From the NCBI RefSeq assembly GCF_016890225.1, contig NZ_JAFELM010000030.1, positions 1 to 64,000 on the forward strand: DNA of 64,000 nucleotides, given 5' to 3'. The DNA is from Bacillus suaedaesalsae. GTDB taxonomy: Bacteria > Bacillota > Bacilli > Bacillales > SA4. Made by a program: the position numbers and the translations under genes. The first letter of the stretch is position 1, and every line of letters starts with the position of its first letter. Positions 17,069 through 26,687 of this stretch are shown here, one piece after another. The notes beneath the pieces were generated by a model, which had not been told where the DNA came from, made no database searches, and saw nothing but the letters and a program-made list of their open reading frames with translations.

Positions 17069-17836
17069 ATGAACGTAGTAAGAAATGCTGTTACTATATG
17101 TATGTTTGTATTTTTACTGACTCCCTCTTATAGCTTTGCCGAAACACCAACTAAACAAGTTGCCATTATCATTGATGATTTAGGAAATAACATGACGGGG
17201 ACGAAAGAAATATTAGCCTTACCAATTCCGATTACAGTCGCTATCATGCCGTTCCTTCCTACTTCAAAATCTGATGCTGAGGCAGCTCATCGCCTTGGTC
17301 ACGATGTTATTATTCATTTACCAATGGAGCCACTTCACGGTAAAAGAAGCTGGTTAGGACCTGGATCCATCACAACAGATTTATCCTCTAAGGAAATTAG
17401 ATATCGGGTAGAACAAGCGATAAAGGATGTTCCCCATGCTATCGGTGTTAATAACCATATGGGTTCAAAAGTGACCGCTGATAAACGAGTAATGAAGATA
17501 GTTTTAGAAGTGTGCCGAGAGCATGGTCTTATATTTATCGATAGCAAAACTAGCCCAAAAAATGTTGTATCAAAATTAGCTGTAGAACTCGGTGTACCAT
17601 ATTTAGAAAATCAGTTGTTTTTTGATGACGTATATACAACTCAGCATATTATTGGGCAAACAAAGAAATTGATTCATAAGCTTGAACATTCCAATCATAT
17701 TGTTGCTATCGGTCATGTTGGACCTCCAGGTGAGAAAACTGCAGCAATTTTACGGGATTTTATACCTGTTATTAAGGAAAATGCAGAATTTGTGAAAGCC
17801 TCTTCTCTCGTTCCAGAACGACAATTTATTCAATAG
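17069..17836 (+). CDS. Secreted divergent polysaccharide deacetylase family protein
   Basis: Exported protein of 255 residues. A signal peptide (NAVTICMFVFLLTPSYSFAE) probably ends after SFA. The rest is a divergent polysaccharide deacetylase (DUF610/YibQ) domain with VAIIIDDLGNN, HLPMEP, NNHMGS and the late GHVGPPGEKT. It probably acts on cell-wall or exopolysaccharide, though no activity is established for this subgroup as far as I know. The ATG at 17069 is chosen because GGAGAG lies seven bases before it; the ATG at 17054 has no ribosome site. Confidence 0.87.
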   Translation: MNVVRNAVTICMFVFLLTPSYSFAETPTKQVAIIIDDLGNNMTGTKEILALPIPITVAIMPFLPTSKSDAEAAHRLGHDVIIHLPMEPLHGKRSWLGPGSITTDLSSKEIRYRVEQAIKDVPHAIGVNNHMGSKVTADKRVMKIVLEVCREHGLIFIDSKTSPKNVVSKLAVELGVPYLENQLFFDDVYTTQHIIGQTKKLIHKLEHSNHIVAIGHVGPPGEKTAAILRDFIPVIKENAEFVKASSLVPERQFIQ

Positions 17837-17872
17837 TCTTACGAAGAAAGGAAGTTGAGGATAGCACGAAAA

Positions 17873-17989
17873 ATGCGAAATATTCCTCTAAATATGATAT
17901 TTATGATTATATTTCCGATTGCTTCTCCAAGAAAATATTCAAAGAAAGAGTGGACACAGCCTTTCTTTTCGTTATCTTTCGTTTTGTGA
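17873..17989 (+). CDS. Possible 38-residue hydrophobic peptide
   Basis: An ATG at 17873 opens 38 codons (MRNIPLNMIFMIIFPIASP then a basic KYSKKEW stretch), with AGGA about 11 bases upstream. No family is recognised, and the poor spacing and lack of a promoter make it doubtful. It is listed because the 263-base gap between the deacetylase and mtnD holds nothing else except a terminator. Confidence 0.2.
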   Translation: MRNIPLNMIFMIIFPIASPRKYSKKEWTQPFFSLSFVL

Positions 17990-18059
17990 TCCATATAAGT
18001 GACTCCTAATTTATCATTTGGCTATAGTAGTCTTTGTTAAAATCATTCCTTTAAACATC

Positions 18060-18095
18060 AAAGGGGCATTCCGTTATGGAAGCCCCCTTTTGTTT
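18060..18095. terminator. Terminator of the mtnWXBD operon
   Basis: aaaggggcattcc pairs with ggaagccccctttt, with T-rich sequence on the plus side and TTT on the minus side. It lies 5-40 bases after the mtnD stop. Confidence 0.7.
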
Positions 18096-18099
18096 ATTA

Positions 18100-18636
18100 T
18101 TAGTTTGTGTTTACTGCATCATTTTCGTAAATTGGTACCCAGCCAGCTGGCGTTACGAAAATACGTACTGCTACTACTTTCCGATCGTCTTGAAGCGTGA
18201 AATAGTGACGAACATTCTCTGGTACAGAAATTAAATCACCAGGATTTAATCGAACATCAAAAAATACGCCATCTTTACCTTGAATGATGAAAATCCCGTG
18301 ACCACTTACAATGAAGCGTACTTCATCATCAGTATGATGATGCTCTTGCTGGAAGTTTTGTAATAACTGATCTAGATTTGGTGTTGCATCAGATAGAGAA
18401 ATAACGTCAGCTGTTTGGTATCCTCGACGCTCTGAAATATCTTTAATTTCAGCACCAAATGCCTCTAAAATAGTATTCTTCTCTTCATCAGATAATAAAT
18501 ACTTCTCATGTAACTCAGTAGGTAATTTTGAAATATCCCACTGCTCATAAACAACCTCATTACTAGCTAGAAATTCATTTACCTTCCCTTGATCTTCAAT
18601 TACTTCATCAGTTCCATGAATACGGATAGTTGCCAT
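18100..18636 (-). CDS. mtnD: Acireductone dioxygenase MtnD
   Basis: Last step of methionine salvage proper: oxidises acireductone with O2 to 4-methylthio-2-oxobutanoate and formate (iron form). A cupin of 178 residues with metal-binding HHHTDDEVRF (His, His and Glu ligands) and the later His in VRHYFTL. The start is ATG at 18636 behind GAGGAGG. It is the last gene of mtnW-X-B-D under the upstream SAM riboswitch, although a GC-rich palindrome sits between mtnB and mtnD and could lower readthrough. Confidence 0.95.
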   Translation of the reverse strand: MATIRIHGTDEVIEDQGKVNEFLASNEVVYEQWDISKLPTELHEKYLLSDEEKNTILEAFGAEIKDISERRGYQTADVISLSDATPNLDQLLQNFQQEHHHTDDEVRFIVSGHGIFIIQGKDGVFFDVRLNPGDLISVPENVRHYFTLQDDRKVVAVRIFVTPAGWVPIYENDAVNTN

Positions 18637-18678
18637 TATAATTCCTCCTCAATATAGTAGAGATTTATTAGTTTCATT

Positions 18679-18743
18679 AAACACTTCATCCAATTAACGT
18701 GATGGGGGACAGGCCCCCAATGCGTTAGCGTGTTAAAGTGTTT
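18679..18743. repeat. GC-rich palindrome (family P), copy 1
   Basis: Outer arms aaacactt and aagtgttt flank a central ggggga-cagg-ccccc hairpin. The right arm covers the last codons and the stop of mtnB (CTTTAA read on the minus strand). Other copies are at 36073, 38042, 57507 and 62514. Confidence 0.85.
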
Positions 18744-19353
18744 GAGTATATAAGCGCTTTTTAAGTTCGTAGGAGAATAAGAATTCACATGCTTCTAAAT
18801 ATTTTTTAGCTTCAAGCGAATTTCTTCCCCATACGGTTATTCCATGGTTATGGATTAACACTGCACCAGCATCGCCTTTAATGTGCTCTGCAAATGCCCG
18901 TGCTAATGTTGGAATATGTGCGTGATTATATATAATCGGTATTGTGAAGATTGCATCTTCTTCCCATAATCCAAAAGCTTTAATGAGTTCTTGATTTTGA
19001 AAAACAATTTCACCTTGATTAAAATACAAGTCTGAGATTACATTATTATCTACTGTATGAACGTGCAGTGAACAACCTGCATTTGTTCGGTTATATACTT
19101 CAACATGTAGTAGTGTTTCAGCTGACGGTTTAAGATGTGTCTTTTCTGCAGGAATACCAATTCCATCAACAAGTAAAAAATCCTCGTCTGTCCGTTTTCG
19201 TTTATCCTTGCCGCTTGCTGTTACGAAGAACGTTAGTGGATCGTTACTCACTTTAATGGAGAGGTTACCGCTAGTTGCCGGAAACCAGTCACGCCATGCA
19301 AGTTCATCCTTAATATCGGCTAGCTCATTCCACTTTTCTGTATAGACTGTCAT
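18733..19353 (-). CDS. mtnB: Methylthioribulose-1-phosphate dehydratase MtnB
   Basis: Removes water from 5-methylthioribulose-1-phosphate to give the diketo phosphate used by MtnW. A class II aldolase-like fold of 206 residues with metal ligands in LHVHTVDNN and HNHGITVWG, and the conserved N-terminal [15 protein letters not shown]. Its ATG overlaps the mtnX stop (ATGA). The stop codon lies inside the arm of a GC-rich palindrome, so the final residues TL may come from insertion of that element. Confidence 0.94.
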   Translation of the reverse strand: MTVYTEKWNELADIKDELAWRDWFPATSGNLSIKVSNDPLTFFVTASGKDKRKRTDEDFLLVDGIGIPAEKTHLKPSAETLLHVEVYNRTNAGCSLHVHTVDNNVISDLYFNQGEIVFQNQELIKAFGLWEEDAIFTIPIIYNHAHIPTLARAFAEHIKGDAGAVLIHNHGITVWGRNSLEAKKYLEACEFLFSYELKKRLYTQTL

Positions 19354-20009
19354 TGCTTAACCTCCCTTGATTGCAATTCATTTATTACATCATGGAAGGT
19401 TTCAAAGGAATGGTATGGCAACCCCATCTCCTCCATTTTTACTGATAAAAAGTCACGAGCAAAAACAGTGTCCCCAAGCTTTGCAGCTTGTAGATCTGTA
19501 ATGGAGTCTCCTATGACTATGAGCTCCTCTTCTCCACTTGCTAACTTGTTTATAATGGTTGGCTTGCAGCAACCACAACCATTATCACAATCACCTTCAC
19601 AACTATTCGGCCAAAGTATTTGAATCTTCTCGCCTGAGAAGTTTGAACCATTGCAATAGATAAACTCTTCATCCACAAGTCCTTTTAGAAGAGGATATAC
19701 AAAAAAGTCAATTCCACCACTTACAATATAAAGTGGAATCCCCTCTTGCTTTGTATAGTTCACAAACTGTGAAAATCCATTACGTATTACAGCAGTATCC
19801 TTCAAAAATGATATAATCTCTTCCTTCAAACTTGAAGGAAGTAACGAAAACATTTTTCCTACTCCTTCTTGAATCGAGATTTCCTGCCCCAGTACTTGAT
19901 CTTTAATTTCATTCCACTCTGGTGGAGCAAACTGTTTCATTAACGAAATGATGTTATCGGTTTCCGTAATGGTTCCATCAAAATCACAAAAAATGATCGG
20001 TTTTTTCAT
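19350..20009 (-). CDS. mtnX: 2-hydroxy-3-keto-5-methylthiopentenyl-1-phosphate phosphatase MtnX
   Basis: HAD-superfamily phosphatase of 219 residues that produces acireductone. The nucleophile motif is [12 protein letters not shown] (Asp9, Asp11), motif II is IVSGG, motif IV is [10 protein letters not shown] cysteine-rich stretch, [14 protein letters not shown] (about 133-147), is seen in the cap region and fits the MtnX family. It is co-translated with mtnB (ATGA overlap) and lies ten bases after mtnW. Together with MtnW it replaces the fused enolase-phosphatase MtnC of other bacteria. Confidence 0.94.
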   Translation of the reverse strand: MKKPIIFCDFDGTITETDNIISLMKQFAPPEWNEIKDQVLGQEISIQEGVGKMFSLLPSSLKEEIISFLKDTAVIRNGFSQFVNYTKQEGIPLYIVSGGIDFFVYPLLKGLVDEEFIYCNGSNFSGEKIQILWPNSCEGDCDNGCGCCKPTIINKLASGEEELIVIGDSITDLQAAKLGDTVFARDFLSVKMEEMGLPYHSFETFHDVINELQSREVKQ

Positions 20010-20019
20010 GTTGTAACTT

Positions 20020-21246
20020 TTACACTCCCCATAAATCTAACGCTTTTTTCAGATACTCATCTTCTGTTGCTGCATCTTGCAAGCTTTGCCCCGCTAGAAC
20101 TGCATCAACTGCAGCTCTAAATGCCTTACCACCACCAATAGCTCCATCTGGGTGCCCATGAACACCACCACCTGCATTAATGACAGAATCAATTCCAAAG
20201 TCACCAATGAGTAATGGTACTAACCCAGGATGTATACCTGCAGAAGGTACAGGGAAACTTTTCTTAAACACATCTTCTTTCACCAGCTCATCAGCAATTC
20301 CAAGTGTTTCACCTTTATCAAGAGCAACACTTCCGTATGGAGATGGATATAAAGAGAAATCAGCTCCTGCATATCGTAGTAGCTTTCCTAACAGTAATGG
20401 ATTTTGAATTCCATAATATTCTGATGGTGTTAGTGCACCACTAACTGCTGGATGAGCCATAATCGGCAAGTCTATTTCTTTATCTTCAACTAAAGCTTGT
20501 AATACATCAATTCCATAGGCAAAAACATTAAATAATAAGCAATCTGCTCCTAATTCCTTTGCTCTTCTGGCACGATCTCGTAATTCAAAAGTTCTTCCTG
20601 TTAAATTGACAGCATATAGAGATTTATGACCAGTTGATTCATATACTTCTTGAATGACTTCTCTGCCTGTTACAATCCTCTTTTCAAAAGGTGTCAAAGG
20701 ATTCTCAAACAAGATTTCATCATCCTTAACTAAATCCACACCACCTAATAACTGGTCACGTAATTGATCTCGAAGATATGTTAAATCCCTACCAATCACA
20801 CCTTTAAAGATGCTCATTACAAGTGGTCTATTGTAAACACCAAGTTTCTGTCTGATTCCATCAATTCCGAAGCTAGGACCCGGAAATGCGTTCTTCACAC
20901 CCTCTGAGAACTCCAAATCAACTAATTTTATTTCCCCATCAAGTGAAAGCTTTCCAAAGACCGTTGTTAAAATAGCAGGAATGTCTAACGAGAAATTTTC
21001 AATTGGATAGGCAATTTTTATATACCCTCTTGTTAGGTTTTTGCCGAAGTACTCATTTGTTCGAGCATTACCTTCGAGCTCAACAATTGAAACAACTTCA
21101 GCTTTATGTTTTTTAAGTTGTTCTTGATCTAATTGTGGTAGATCTGTCCATGAACCTATTGTTAGACCAAGAGCAATTCCTTCAGCCTTTTTCGGCAGAT
21201 TCCCTTTAGCGTCATGTATCAAATACGTTGCTGTAATATGCGACAT
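20020..21246 (-). CDS. mtnW: 2,3-diketo-5-methylthiopentyl-1-phosphate enolase MtnW (RuBisCO-like)
   Basis: RuBisCO-like protein of 408 residues that enolises the diketo phosphate without carboxylation. The metal site is visible as [10 protein letters not shown], whose Lys is carbamylated in the family, and the C-terminal half has [10 protein letters not shown]. The start is ATG at 21246 with AGAGGTG upstream. It is the first gene of mtnW-X-B-D and is preceded by a SAM-I riboswitch and terminator, so the operon is switched on when S-adenosylmethionine is low. Confidence 0.95.
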   Translation of the reverse strand: MSHITATYLIHDAKGNLPKKAEGIALGLTIGSWTDLPQLDQEQLKKHKAEVVSIVELEGNARTNEYFGKNLTRGYIKIAYPIENFSLDIPAILTTVFGKLSLDGEIKLVDLEFSEGVKNAFPGPSFGIDGIRQKLGVYNRPLVMSIFKGVIGRDLTYLRDQLRDQLLGGVDLVKDDEILFENPLTPFEKRIVTGREVIQEVYESTGHKSLYAVNLTGRTFELRDRARRAKELGADCLLFNVFAYGIDVLQALVEDKEIDLPIMAHPAVSGALTPSEYYGIQNPLLLGKLLRYAGADFSLYPSPYGSVALDKGETLGIADELVKEDVFKKSFPVPSAGIHPGLVPLLIGDFGIDSVINAGGGVHGHPDGAIGGGKAFRAAVDAVLAGQSLQDAATEDEYLKKALDLWGV

Positions 21247-21289
21247 TTTTTTTATGCACCTCTAACTTTCACATTTAAAAATAAATAGA

Positions 21290-21317
21290 AAAAACCCCTT
21301 CATAAGAAGAGGTTTTA
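21290..21317 (-). terminator. Expression-platform terminator of the mtnW SAM riboswitch
   Basis: On the minus strand AAAACCTCTTC pairs with GAAGGGGTTTT and is followed by T residues. It lies between the aptamer and mtnW and forms the off state when S-adenosylmethionine is bound. Confidence 0.85.
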
Positions 21318-21332
21318 AATTTATCACCGTCT

Positions 21333-21438
21333 CCTTATCTCTCAGCTATGCTGCAAGAATTAGCACCGTGCTTAAGTAAAACTTAAATCGGTTGCCGGGC
21401 TTCATCGGGCTAGTCCCTCCGCCTACTCTTGATAAGAA
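21333..21438 (-). promoter_or_regulatory. SAM-I (S-box) riboswitch controlling mtnWXBD
   Basis: Read on the minus strand the leader has the S-box pattern: CTTATCaagag (P1), aggcggAGGGActaGCCCgatGAAgcc, GGCAACCG, then cacGGTGCTAattC and GAGATAAGG closing P1. Its size (about 106 nt) is standard. S-adenosylmethionine binding favours the downstream terminator. Confidence 0.95.
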
Positions 21439-21619
21439 TCGAAATTTTATTTTTGTAAGATTTACACTGTTAAACTAGTAAGTTGATTTCTGTGTAAGGT
21501 ACTCACTTTGCAAACTTGCACAGGTTATGCAAGCATTCAAATAATATCAACACCACTATTCTTTAACACAGAATTAATTTGGATTATCGCATGGTTTTTT
21601 TCTTCTGTCAATTCATTTT

Positions 21620-22792
21620 TCAGAATATATTTAAAGCTTTTATTCTGTTCGCTGCTTCGAGTAATCGGTCTTCATCTGTTAATAAACCTACTCTTACATA
21701 ACCTTCTCCAAATTGTCCAAATCCAACGCCTGGTGCTACTGCAACATGAGCATTTTCCAACAAGAAATCTGAAAAACTAACGGATGTAAATCCTTCTGGT
21801 ACTGGTAGCCAAGCAAAAAATGATCCCTCAGGAGCTTTTACACCCCACCCGATTTCTTGAAGTGCATTTATGAATACATTCCGTCTTGATTCGTAGCGTC
21901 TAACTAACTGATCGACACACTCCTGCGAAGACAATAACGCGGTAGCTGCTGCCTCTTGAATACCACCAAATAAACTCACATACAGGTGATCCTGCAGGAG
22001 ATTAATAGCTTCAATCGCGCTTTCATTTCCTACTGCAAATCCTACTCTCCAACCTGCCATATTGTAAGTTTTAGAAAGTGTGTAAATTTCAATCCCAATA
22101 TCCATTGCCCCTTCTACTTGTAAGAAGCTTAAAGGTTTGTTCCCATCAAATCCTATTGCTCCGTACGCAAAATCATGAACAACACAAATGTCATGTTTCT
22201 TAGCTAGGTCAATCGTTTCTTTGAAGAACTCGGTAGTTGCAACGGCACCCGTTGGATTATTTGGATAATTTAAAAACATTAATTTTGCTTGATTTAAGAT
22301 TTCATCATCTATCTCATGGTAGTTTGGTAGAAAATCATTTTCAGCTGTTAATGGCATATATTCCATTTTCACCCGAGCTAACTCAACACCAGACCAATAA
22401 TCGGGGTACCCTGGATCAGGTACAAGAGCGATATCTCCTGGATTTAACAATGCTTGTGGTACTTCAACGAGCCCTGCCTTTCCACCGAAAAGAATGGCTA
22501 CTTGTGTATTAGGATTAACCTCAACACCGTATTCCCGCTTATAAAAAGTACTAATAGCCTCTTTAAAAAATTGCTGACCTCTAAACGGTGAGTACTTATG
22601 GTGAAGTGGATTGCCTGCAGCTTCTTGTAATGAATTTATAATATGTTCAGGAGTCGGCTGGTCAGGATTCCCTTGACCTAAATTGATTACGTCATGGCCT
22701 TCTGATATCACTTTATTTACTTTTGCAACAAGAGTTGCAAAGAATTGAACCGGTAAATTTTTTAATAGATCTGATTGTTCAAAGGTTTTCAT
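21620..22792 (-). CDS. mtnE: Aminotransferase MtnE of methionine salvage
   Basis: PLP-dependent class I/II aminotransferase of 390 residues that converts 4-methylthio-2-oxobutanoate to methionine, in B. subtilis preferring glutamine as donor. The PLP lysine lies in TLSKTYNMAGWRVGF, and NYPNNPTGA and the early GQGNPDQPTP are family hallmarks. I choose the ATG at 22792 (MKTFEQSDLL), which has AAGGAG eight bases upstream, over a start ten codons earlier without one. It is divergent from mtnU, with a 122-base shared promoter region and no riboswitch of its own. Confidence 0.92.
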   Translation of the reverse strand: MKTFEQSDLLKNLPVQFFATLVAKVNKVISEGHDVINLGQGNPDQPTPEHIINSLQEAAGNPLHHKYSPFRGQQFFKEAISTFYKREYGVEVNPNTQVAILFGGKAGLVEVPQALLNPGDIALVPDPGYPDYWSGVELARVKMEYMPLTAENDFLPNYHEIDDEILNQAKLMFLNYPNNPTGAVATTEFFKETIDLAKKHDICVVHDFAYGAIGFDGNKPLSFLQVEGAMDIGIEIYTLSKTYNMAGWRVGFAVGNESAIEAINLLQDHLYVSLFGGIQEAAATALLSSQECVDQLVRRYESRRNVFINALQEIGWGVKAPEGSFFAWLPVPEGFTSVSFSDFLLENAHVAVAPGVGFGQFGEGYVRVGLLTDEDRLLEAANRIKALNIF

Positions 22793-22914
22793 TTCAAAAC
22801 TCCTTATTTGTAAAAGTAGCAAATAATTTTTAAAATTCGTATTGAAATTCTAGTCAAAAATATTATATTGTTAGTGGCAACTTGTAAAGTAAATTTTTTA
22901 AGGGGTTGAAAAAG

Positions 22915-23697
22915 TTGAGCATAAAGGTTAGTTGTATACAGTTTGATATAAAGTTTGGTAGCCCAAAAGAAAACTATCATATTGTGAAACAAAAAATTTC
23001 GGAAGCAATGTTAGACAATCCAGATATCATCGTTTTACCTGAACTTTGGACAACAGGCTACGATTTAACGAGATTAACAGAGATTGCGGATTCAAATGGC
23101 GATGAAACAATGAAATTTTTATCTGAGATTGCAAAGGAGCATAACGTTTATATTGTTGGTGGATCAATTGCCAAAAAGACTCAGAGTGGTGTGTACAATA
23201 CAATGTTTGCGTACAGTAACAAAGGTGAACTGCTTGGTGAATATAGTAAATTGCACCTATTCAAGCTTATGGATGAACATTTATATCTAGAATCTGGTGA
23301 AACAGAAGGAACCTTTACCATTGCAAATATCCATTGTGCCGGAGTTATTTGCTATGATATTCGTTTTCCAGAATGGATTCGAAAACATACGACAAAAGGC
23401 TCTGAAGTATTATTCGTAGTTGCTGAATGGCCACTTCCGCGTCTTTCTCATTGGCGTTCTCTACTTATTAGTCGAGCTATCGAAAATCAATGCTATGTCG
23501 TTGCTTGTAACCGTTCCGGTCAAGATCCAGAAAACGTTTTTGCTGGTCACTCTATGATCATTGACCCATGGGGAGAAGTGCTAGTAGAAGCTGGTGAAGG
23601 AGAATCTATTATCCAAGCAGAATTAGATATCGAAAAAGTTAGAACTGTACGTAAGCATATTCCAATTTTTGATGATCGTCGTCCAGATCTGTATTAA
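22915..23697 (+). CDS. mtnU: Carbon-nitrogen hydrolase MtnU (omega-amidase-like)
   Basis: Nitrilase-superfamily amidase of about 260 residues. The catalytic triad is visible: Glu in LPELWTTGYD, Lys in YSKLHLF and Cys in GVICYDIRFPE. It probably hydrolyses the 2-oxoglutaramate made by the glutamine-dependent MtnE, which pulls that reaction forward. The divergent mtnE-mtnU layout supports this. Start is taken as the TTG at 22915, about nine bases after AAGGGG; a TTG at 22906 sits too close to that site. Confidence 0.9.
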   Translation: MSIKVSCIQFDIKFGSPKENYHIVKQKISEAMLDNPDIIVLPELWTTGYDLTRLTEIADSNGDETMKFLSEIAKEHNVYIVGGSIAKKTQSGVYNTMFAYSNKGELLGEYSKLHLFKLMDEHLYLESGETEGTFTIANIHCAGVICYDIRFPEWIRKHTTKGSEVLFVVAEWPLPRLSHWRSLLISRAIENQCYVVACNRSGQDPENVFAGHSMIIDPWGEVLVEAGEGESIIQAELDIEKVRTVRKHIPIFDDRRPDLY

Positions 23698-23898
23698 ATT
23701 TTAGTAATCAAAGTATACGCTGAATGATCTTGTCTTTTTCGGAAAACAACATCAATGTTTAACATCGACATATAACCAATAATATAAAATCCTTGACACA
23801 ACCTAAATAACCTTGTTAATATTTTCATCAAGTGAAAAAATTCTGAAGAATCTTTCACTATCAACCACATAATTTATAATAAGCAAATTATTATAATC

Positions 23899-24061
23899 TC
23901 TTATCAAGAGTAGCTGAGGGTATTGGCCCTATGAAGCTGCAGCAACCGACCATAATTCCATTGCGAAATGGGGCGCTTTTCTTTTCGCGCCTGGTTATTC
24001 CATTAACCAGCAAGGCACGGTGCTACTTCCAACAGAAGGGAAACTTTCTGGCAGATAAGAG
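23899..24061 (+). promoter_or_regulatory. SAM-I (S-box) riboswitch with enlarged P3 region, controlling mtnKA
   Basis: P1 is ctcttatc/gataagag (23899-23906 with 24054-24061). The conserved core AGGGtattGGCCCtatGAAgc, GCAGCAACCG and cacGGTGCTActtCC is intact. The span between AACC and GGTGCTA is about 74 nt and can form three local hairpins (ccattgcgaaatgg; ggcgc with gcgcc; tggtta with taacca), so the aptamer is about 163 nt against about 106 nt for the mtnW copy. A TATAAT at 23875-23880 is the likely -10. The rest of the 469-base gap before it holds no gene. Confidence 0.93.
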
Positions 24062-24079
24062 GTGCGAAGCGAAAACTTC

Positions 24080-24107
24080 AAGCCTCTTTCTTCTGAAAGA
24101 GGCTTTT
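24080..24107 (+). terminator. Expression-platform terminator of the mtnKA SAM riboswitch
   Basis: aagcctctttc pairs with gaaagaggctt around TTCT and leads into T residues, about 20 bases after the aptamer and 60 bases before mtnK. Confidence 0.88.
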
Positions 24108-24166
24108 CTTATTTAGAGAAAAGCCTCCTATTTTAGTCTATTGTAAATTTTAGGGAGGAAACCACC

Positions 24167-25360
24167 ATGACAGTTATAAAAGAAAGCATCTATGAGCCTT
24201 TAACAGAACAAACGGCTATTGAGTTAGCCAATCGACTTAATTTATTTCAAGAAGGAGCCTCGTTGACTTGTAATGAAATCGGCGATGGTAATTTAAATTT
24301 AGTCTTTCATATCCAGGATACAAACAATAAAGGAATTATCATTAAACAAGCCCTACCATATGCAAAAGTTGTTGGCGAAAGCTGGCCATTAACATTATTA
24401 CGAAACAAAATTGAAAACGAAGCGTTACGGGTTCACGGACAATTTGTCCCCTCTTTAGTGCCAGAAGTGTACTATACAGATGAAGAGCTTGCTGTAACAG
24501 TCATGGAAGATTTGTCTTATTTACAAATTGCAAGAAGAGGACTGATCGAAGGTAAGGATTACCCATTGCTTTCACAGCATATTGGAACCTACCTTGCTAA
24601 CACCTTATTTTTTACGTCAGATTACGGAATGAATCAGCAAAACAAGAAACGTCTAGCAAAAGAATTCAACAATCCTGAACTATGTAAAATTACGGAAGAC
24701 TTAGTGTTTACAGACCCGTTCTTCAATCACGAAACAAATAACTTTGAAGAGGGTTTAAAGAGTTTCGTTGAAGAGCTTTGGGCAGACGAACATTTAAAGC
24801 TAGAAGTAGCAAAACTTAAACAGAAATTTCTAACAGCTGGTGAAGCACTTGTACATGGTGATTTACACACAGGAAGTATCTTTGCTTCTTCTACGGAAAC
24901 CAAAGTAATTGATCCAGAATTTGCCTTTTATGGTCCGTTTGGATTTGATATCGGTCAGTTTATAGCAAATTTACTTCTCAATGCTCTTTCGTTAGAACAA
25001 GATGAGCGAGAAAAATTATTCAATCATGTAGAAATAACCTGGAATGTATTTAGCACAACCTTCACTTCCCTTTGGAAAACAGAGTCAGTAGAAATTTTTT
25101 CAAAAACAAATGGATATTTAGATTATGTGTTAGATCAAATAATTGAAGATACGATTGGTTTTGCAGGCTGTGAATTAGTTAGAAGAACTATCGGGCTTGC
25201 ACATGTAGCAGATCTAGATGAGATTTCATCTGATGATATAAGAATACACGCAAAAAGAAATGCGCTTAAGCTTGGTAAGGCATTAATCACCAATCGAAAG
25301 CAAATTAGATCAATTGAACAATTCGTAACTTACATTAGAGGAGTTTTACAGCATGACTAA
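24167..25360 (+). CDS. mtnK: S-methyl-5-thioribose kinase MtnK
   Basis: Phosphorylates methylthioribose on C1, the entry kinase of the salvage pathway. A 397-residue aminoglycoside-phosphotransferase-like fold with the catalytic loop [11 protein letters not shown] and metal-binding [11 protein letters not shown]. The N-terminal lobe carries [11 protein letters not shown]. The ATG at 24167 follows AGGGAGGAAACC. It overlaps mtnA by 8 bases, and the pair is under the SAM riboswitch. No nucleosidase gene is nearby, so methylthioribose is supplied from elsewhere. Confidence 0.95.
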   Translation: MTVIKESIYEPLTEQTAIELANRLNLFQEGASLTCNEIGDGNLNLVFHIQDTNNKGIIIKQALPYAKVVGESWPLTLLRNKIENEALRVHGQFVPSLVPEVYYTDEELAVTVMEDLSYLQIARRGLIEGKDYPLLSQHIGTYLANTLFFTSDYGMNQQNKKRLAKEFNNPELCKITEDLVFTDPFFNHETNNFEEGLKSFVEELWADEHLKLEVAKLKQKFLTAGEALVHGDLHTGSIFASSTETKVIDPEFAFYGPFGFDIGQFIANLLLNALSLEQDEREKLFNHVEITWNVFSTTFTSLWKTESVEIFSKTNGYLDYVLDQIIEDTIGFAGCELVRRTIGLAHVADLDEISSDDIRIHAKRNALKLGKALITNRKQIRSIEQFVTYIRGVLQHD

Positions 25361-26399
25361 AACATTTACGATCCCACAATCCGTTTTATGGAAAGATACT
25401 TATATTTCATTATTAGATCAACAAAAGCTACCACTGGAGACAACCTATATAGAGTTAAGAACACTAGAAGATGTATGGGATGCGATTGTTACACTAAAGG
25501 TTAGAGGTGCTCCTGCAATTGGAATTACGGCAGCATATGGCCTAGCTCTTGCTGCAAGTCAGTATGAACATGAGGACGTGTCATCTTTTCTAGTACACCT
25601 TCAAAAGGATAAGGAATATCTAGCTAATTCTAGACCAACTGCCGTTAACTTAGCTTGGGCACTAAATAGAATGGTTAATAGTGTTCAAAACGTGTCTTCA
25701 GTAAACGCGGCTAAAACAACATTAATTCATGAGTCAATTCAAATACACGCTGAGGATGAGGAAGTTTGTCGACAAATTGGTGAAAACGGTCTTTCCTTAT
25801 TCAAAGACGGTGACAGCATCCTTACAATTTGTAATGCTGGATCTATTGCAACAGCTAGATACGGAACAGCTCTAGCACCTTTTTATCTTGCAAAGGAACA
25901 AGGAAAAGAGTTAAAGGTGTATGCTTCAGAAACACGTCCAGTTTTTCAAGGAGCTAGGCTAACTACATGGGAGCTAATGCAAGCTGGCATAGATGTTACG
26001 TTAATTACGGATAGTATGGCAGCACATACAATAAAGACAAAGGGTATTTCGGCAATTATTGTTGGTGCCGACCGGATTACCGCTAACGGGGATACAGCCA
26101 ATAAAATTGGCACATATAATTTAGCAATATTAGCCAAAGCATTTAATATACCTTTTTACGTTGCCGCTCCACTCTCAACCTTTGATCCAACCTTAGATAG
26201 CGGTCATGAAATTCCAATTGAAGAGCGAGATTCAAAAGAAATCACACATGTTGCTGGCATTCAAATAGCACCAACGGGCGTTAGCACATTTAATCCTGCT
26301 TTCGATGTAACGCCAAATGAGTTAATCACAGCAATTATTACGGAAAAAGGTATTATTGCAGGCAATTTTACTAAGGAAATTCAAAAGATATTCAACTAA
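25353..26399 (+). CDS. mtnA: S-methyl-5-thioribose-1-phosphate isomerase MtnA
   Basis: Converts methylthioribose-1-phosphate to methylthioribulose-1-phosphate, the substrate of MtnB. An eIF2B-like isomerase of 348 residues with [13 protein letters not shown], the catalytic Cys in [17 protein letters not shown] and the catalytic Asp in [19 protein letters not shown]. Start is ATG at 25353, inside the end of mtnK, with GAGGAG upstream. With MtnW, X, B, D, E, K and U the pathway from methylthioribose to methionine is complete in this window. Confidence 0.95.
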   Translation: MTKTFTIPQSVLWKDTYISLLDQQKLPLETTYIELRTLEDVWDAIVTLKVRGAPAIGITAAYGLALAASQYEHEDVSSFLVHLQKDKEYLANSRPTAVNLAWALNRMVNSVQNVSSVNAAKTTLIHESIQIHAEDEEVCRQIGENGLSLFKDGDSILTICNAGSIATARYGTALAPFYLAKEQGKELKVYASETRPVFQGARLTTWELMQAGIDVTLITDSMAAHTIKTKGISAIIVGADRITANGDTANKIGTYNLAILAKAFNIPFYVAAPLSTFDPTLDSGHEIPIEERDSKEITHVAGIQIAPTGVSTFNPAFDVTPNELITAIITEKGIIAGNFTKEIQKIFN

Positions 26400-26407
26400 T
26401 ACATTCA

Positions 26408-26440
26408 AAAAGAAACTTGATAACAATCAAGTTTCTTTTT
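26408..26440 (+). terminator. Terminator of mtnKA
   Basis: aaaagaaacttgat pairs with atcaagtttctttt around AACA, with T-rich sequence after the stem, just past the mtnA stop. Confidence 0.88.
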
Positions 26441-26687
26441 CATTTCCATAGATTAGATGCTGAACATTATAATTATCAAAGAAAATGGCCATACTAACAT
26501 AAGTGTATTCCCCATTATTCGACAGTTTTCGATAAAATTTTATAAATATTCACAATTCAAATCCGAACTATGATATGATAGTAAAAATAAAATATTGTCT
26601 TGTATTAGTATCTGCTACCTAAAGGATACCCTATTTTTTTAACTACTTAATTAGATTTTGAATCGTAAAAAAGGTAAAGGTGATTCC

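Noticed and set aside
23931-24116. 61-codon plus-strand frame
   Set aside because: It lies inside the SAM riboswitch and its terminator.
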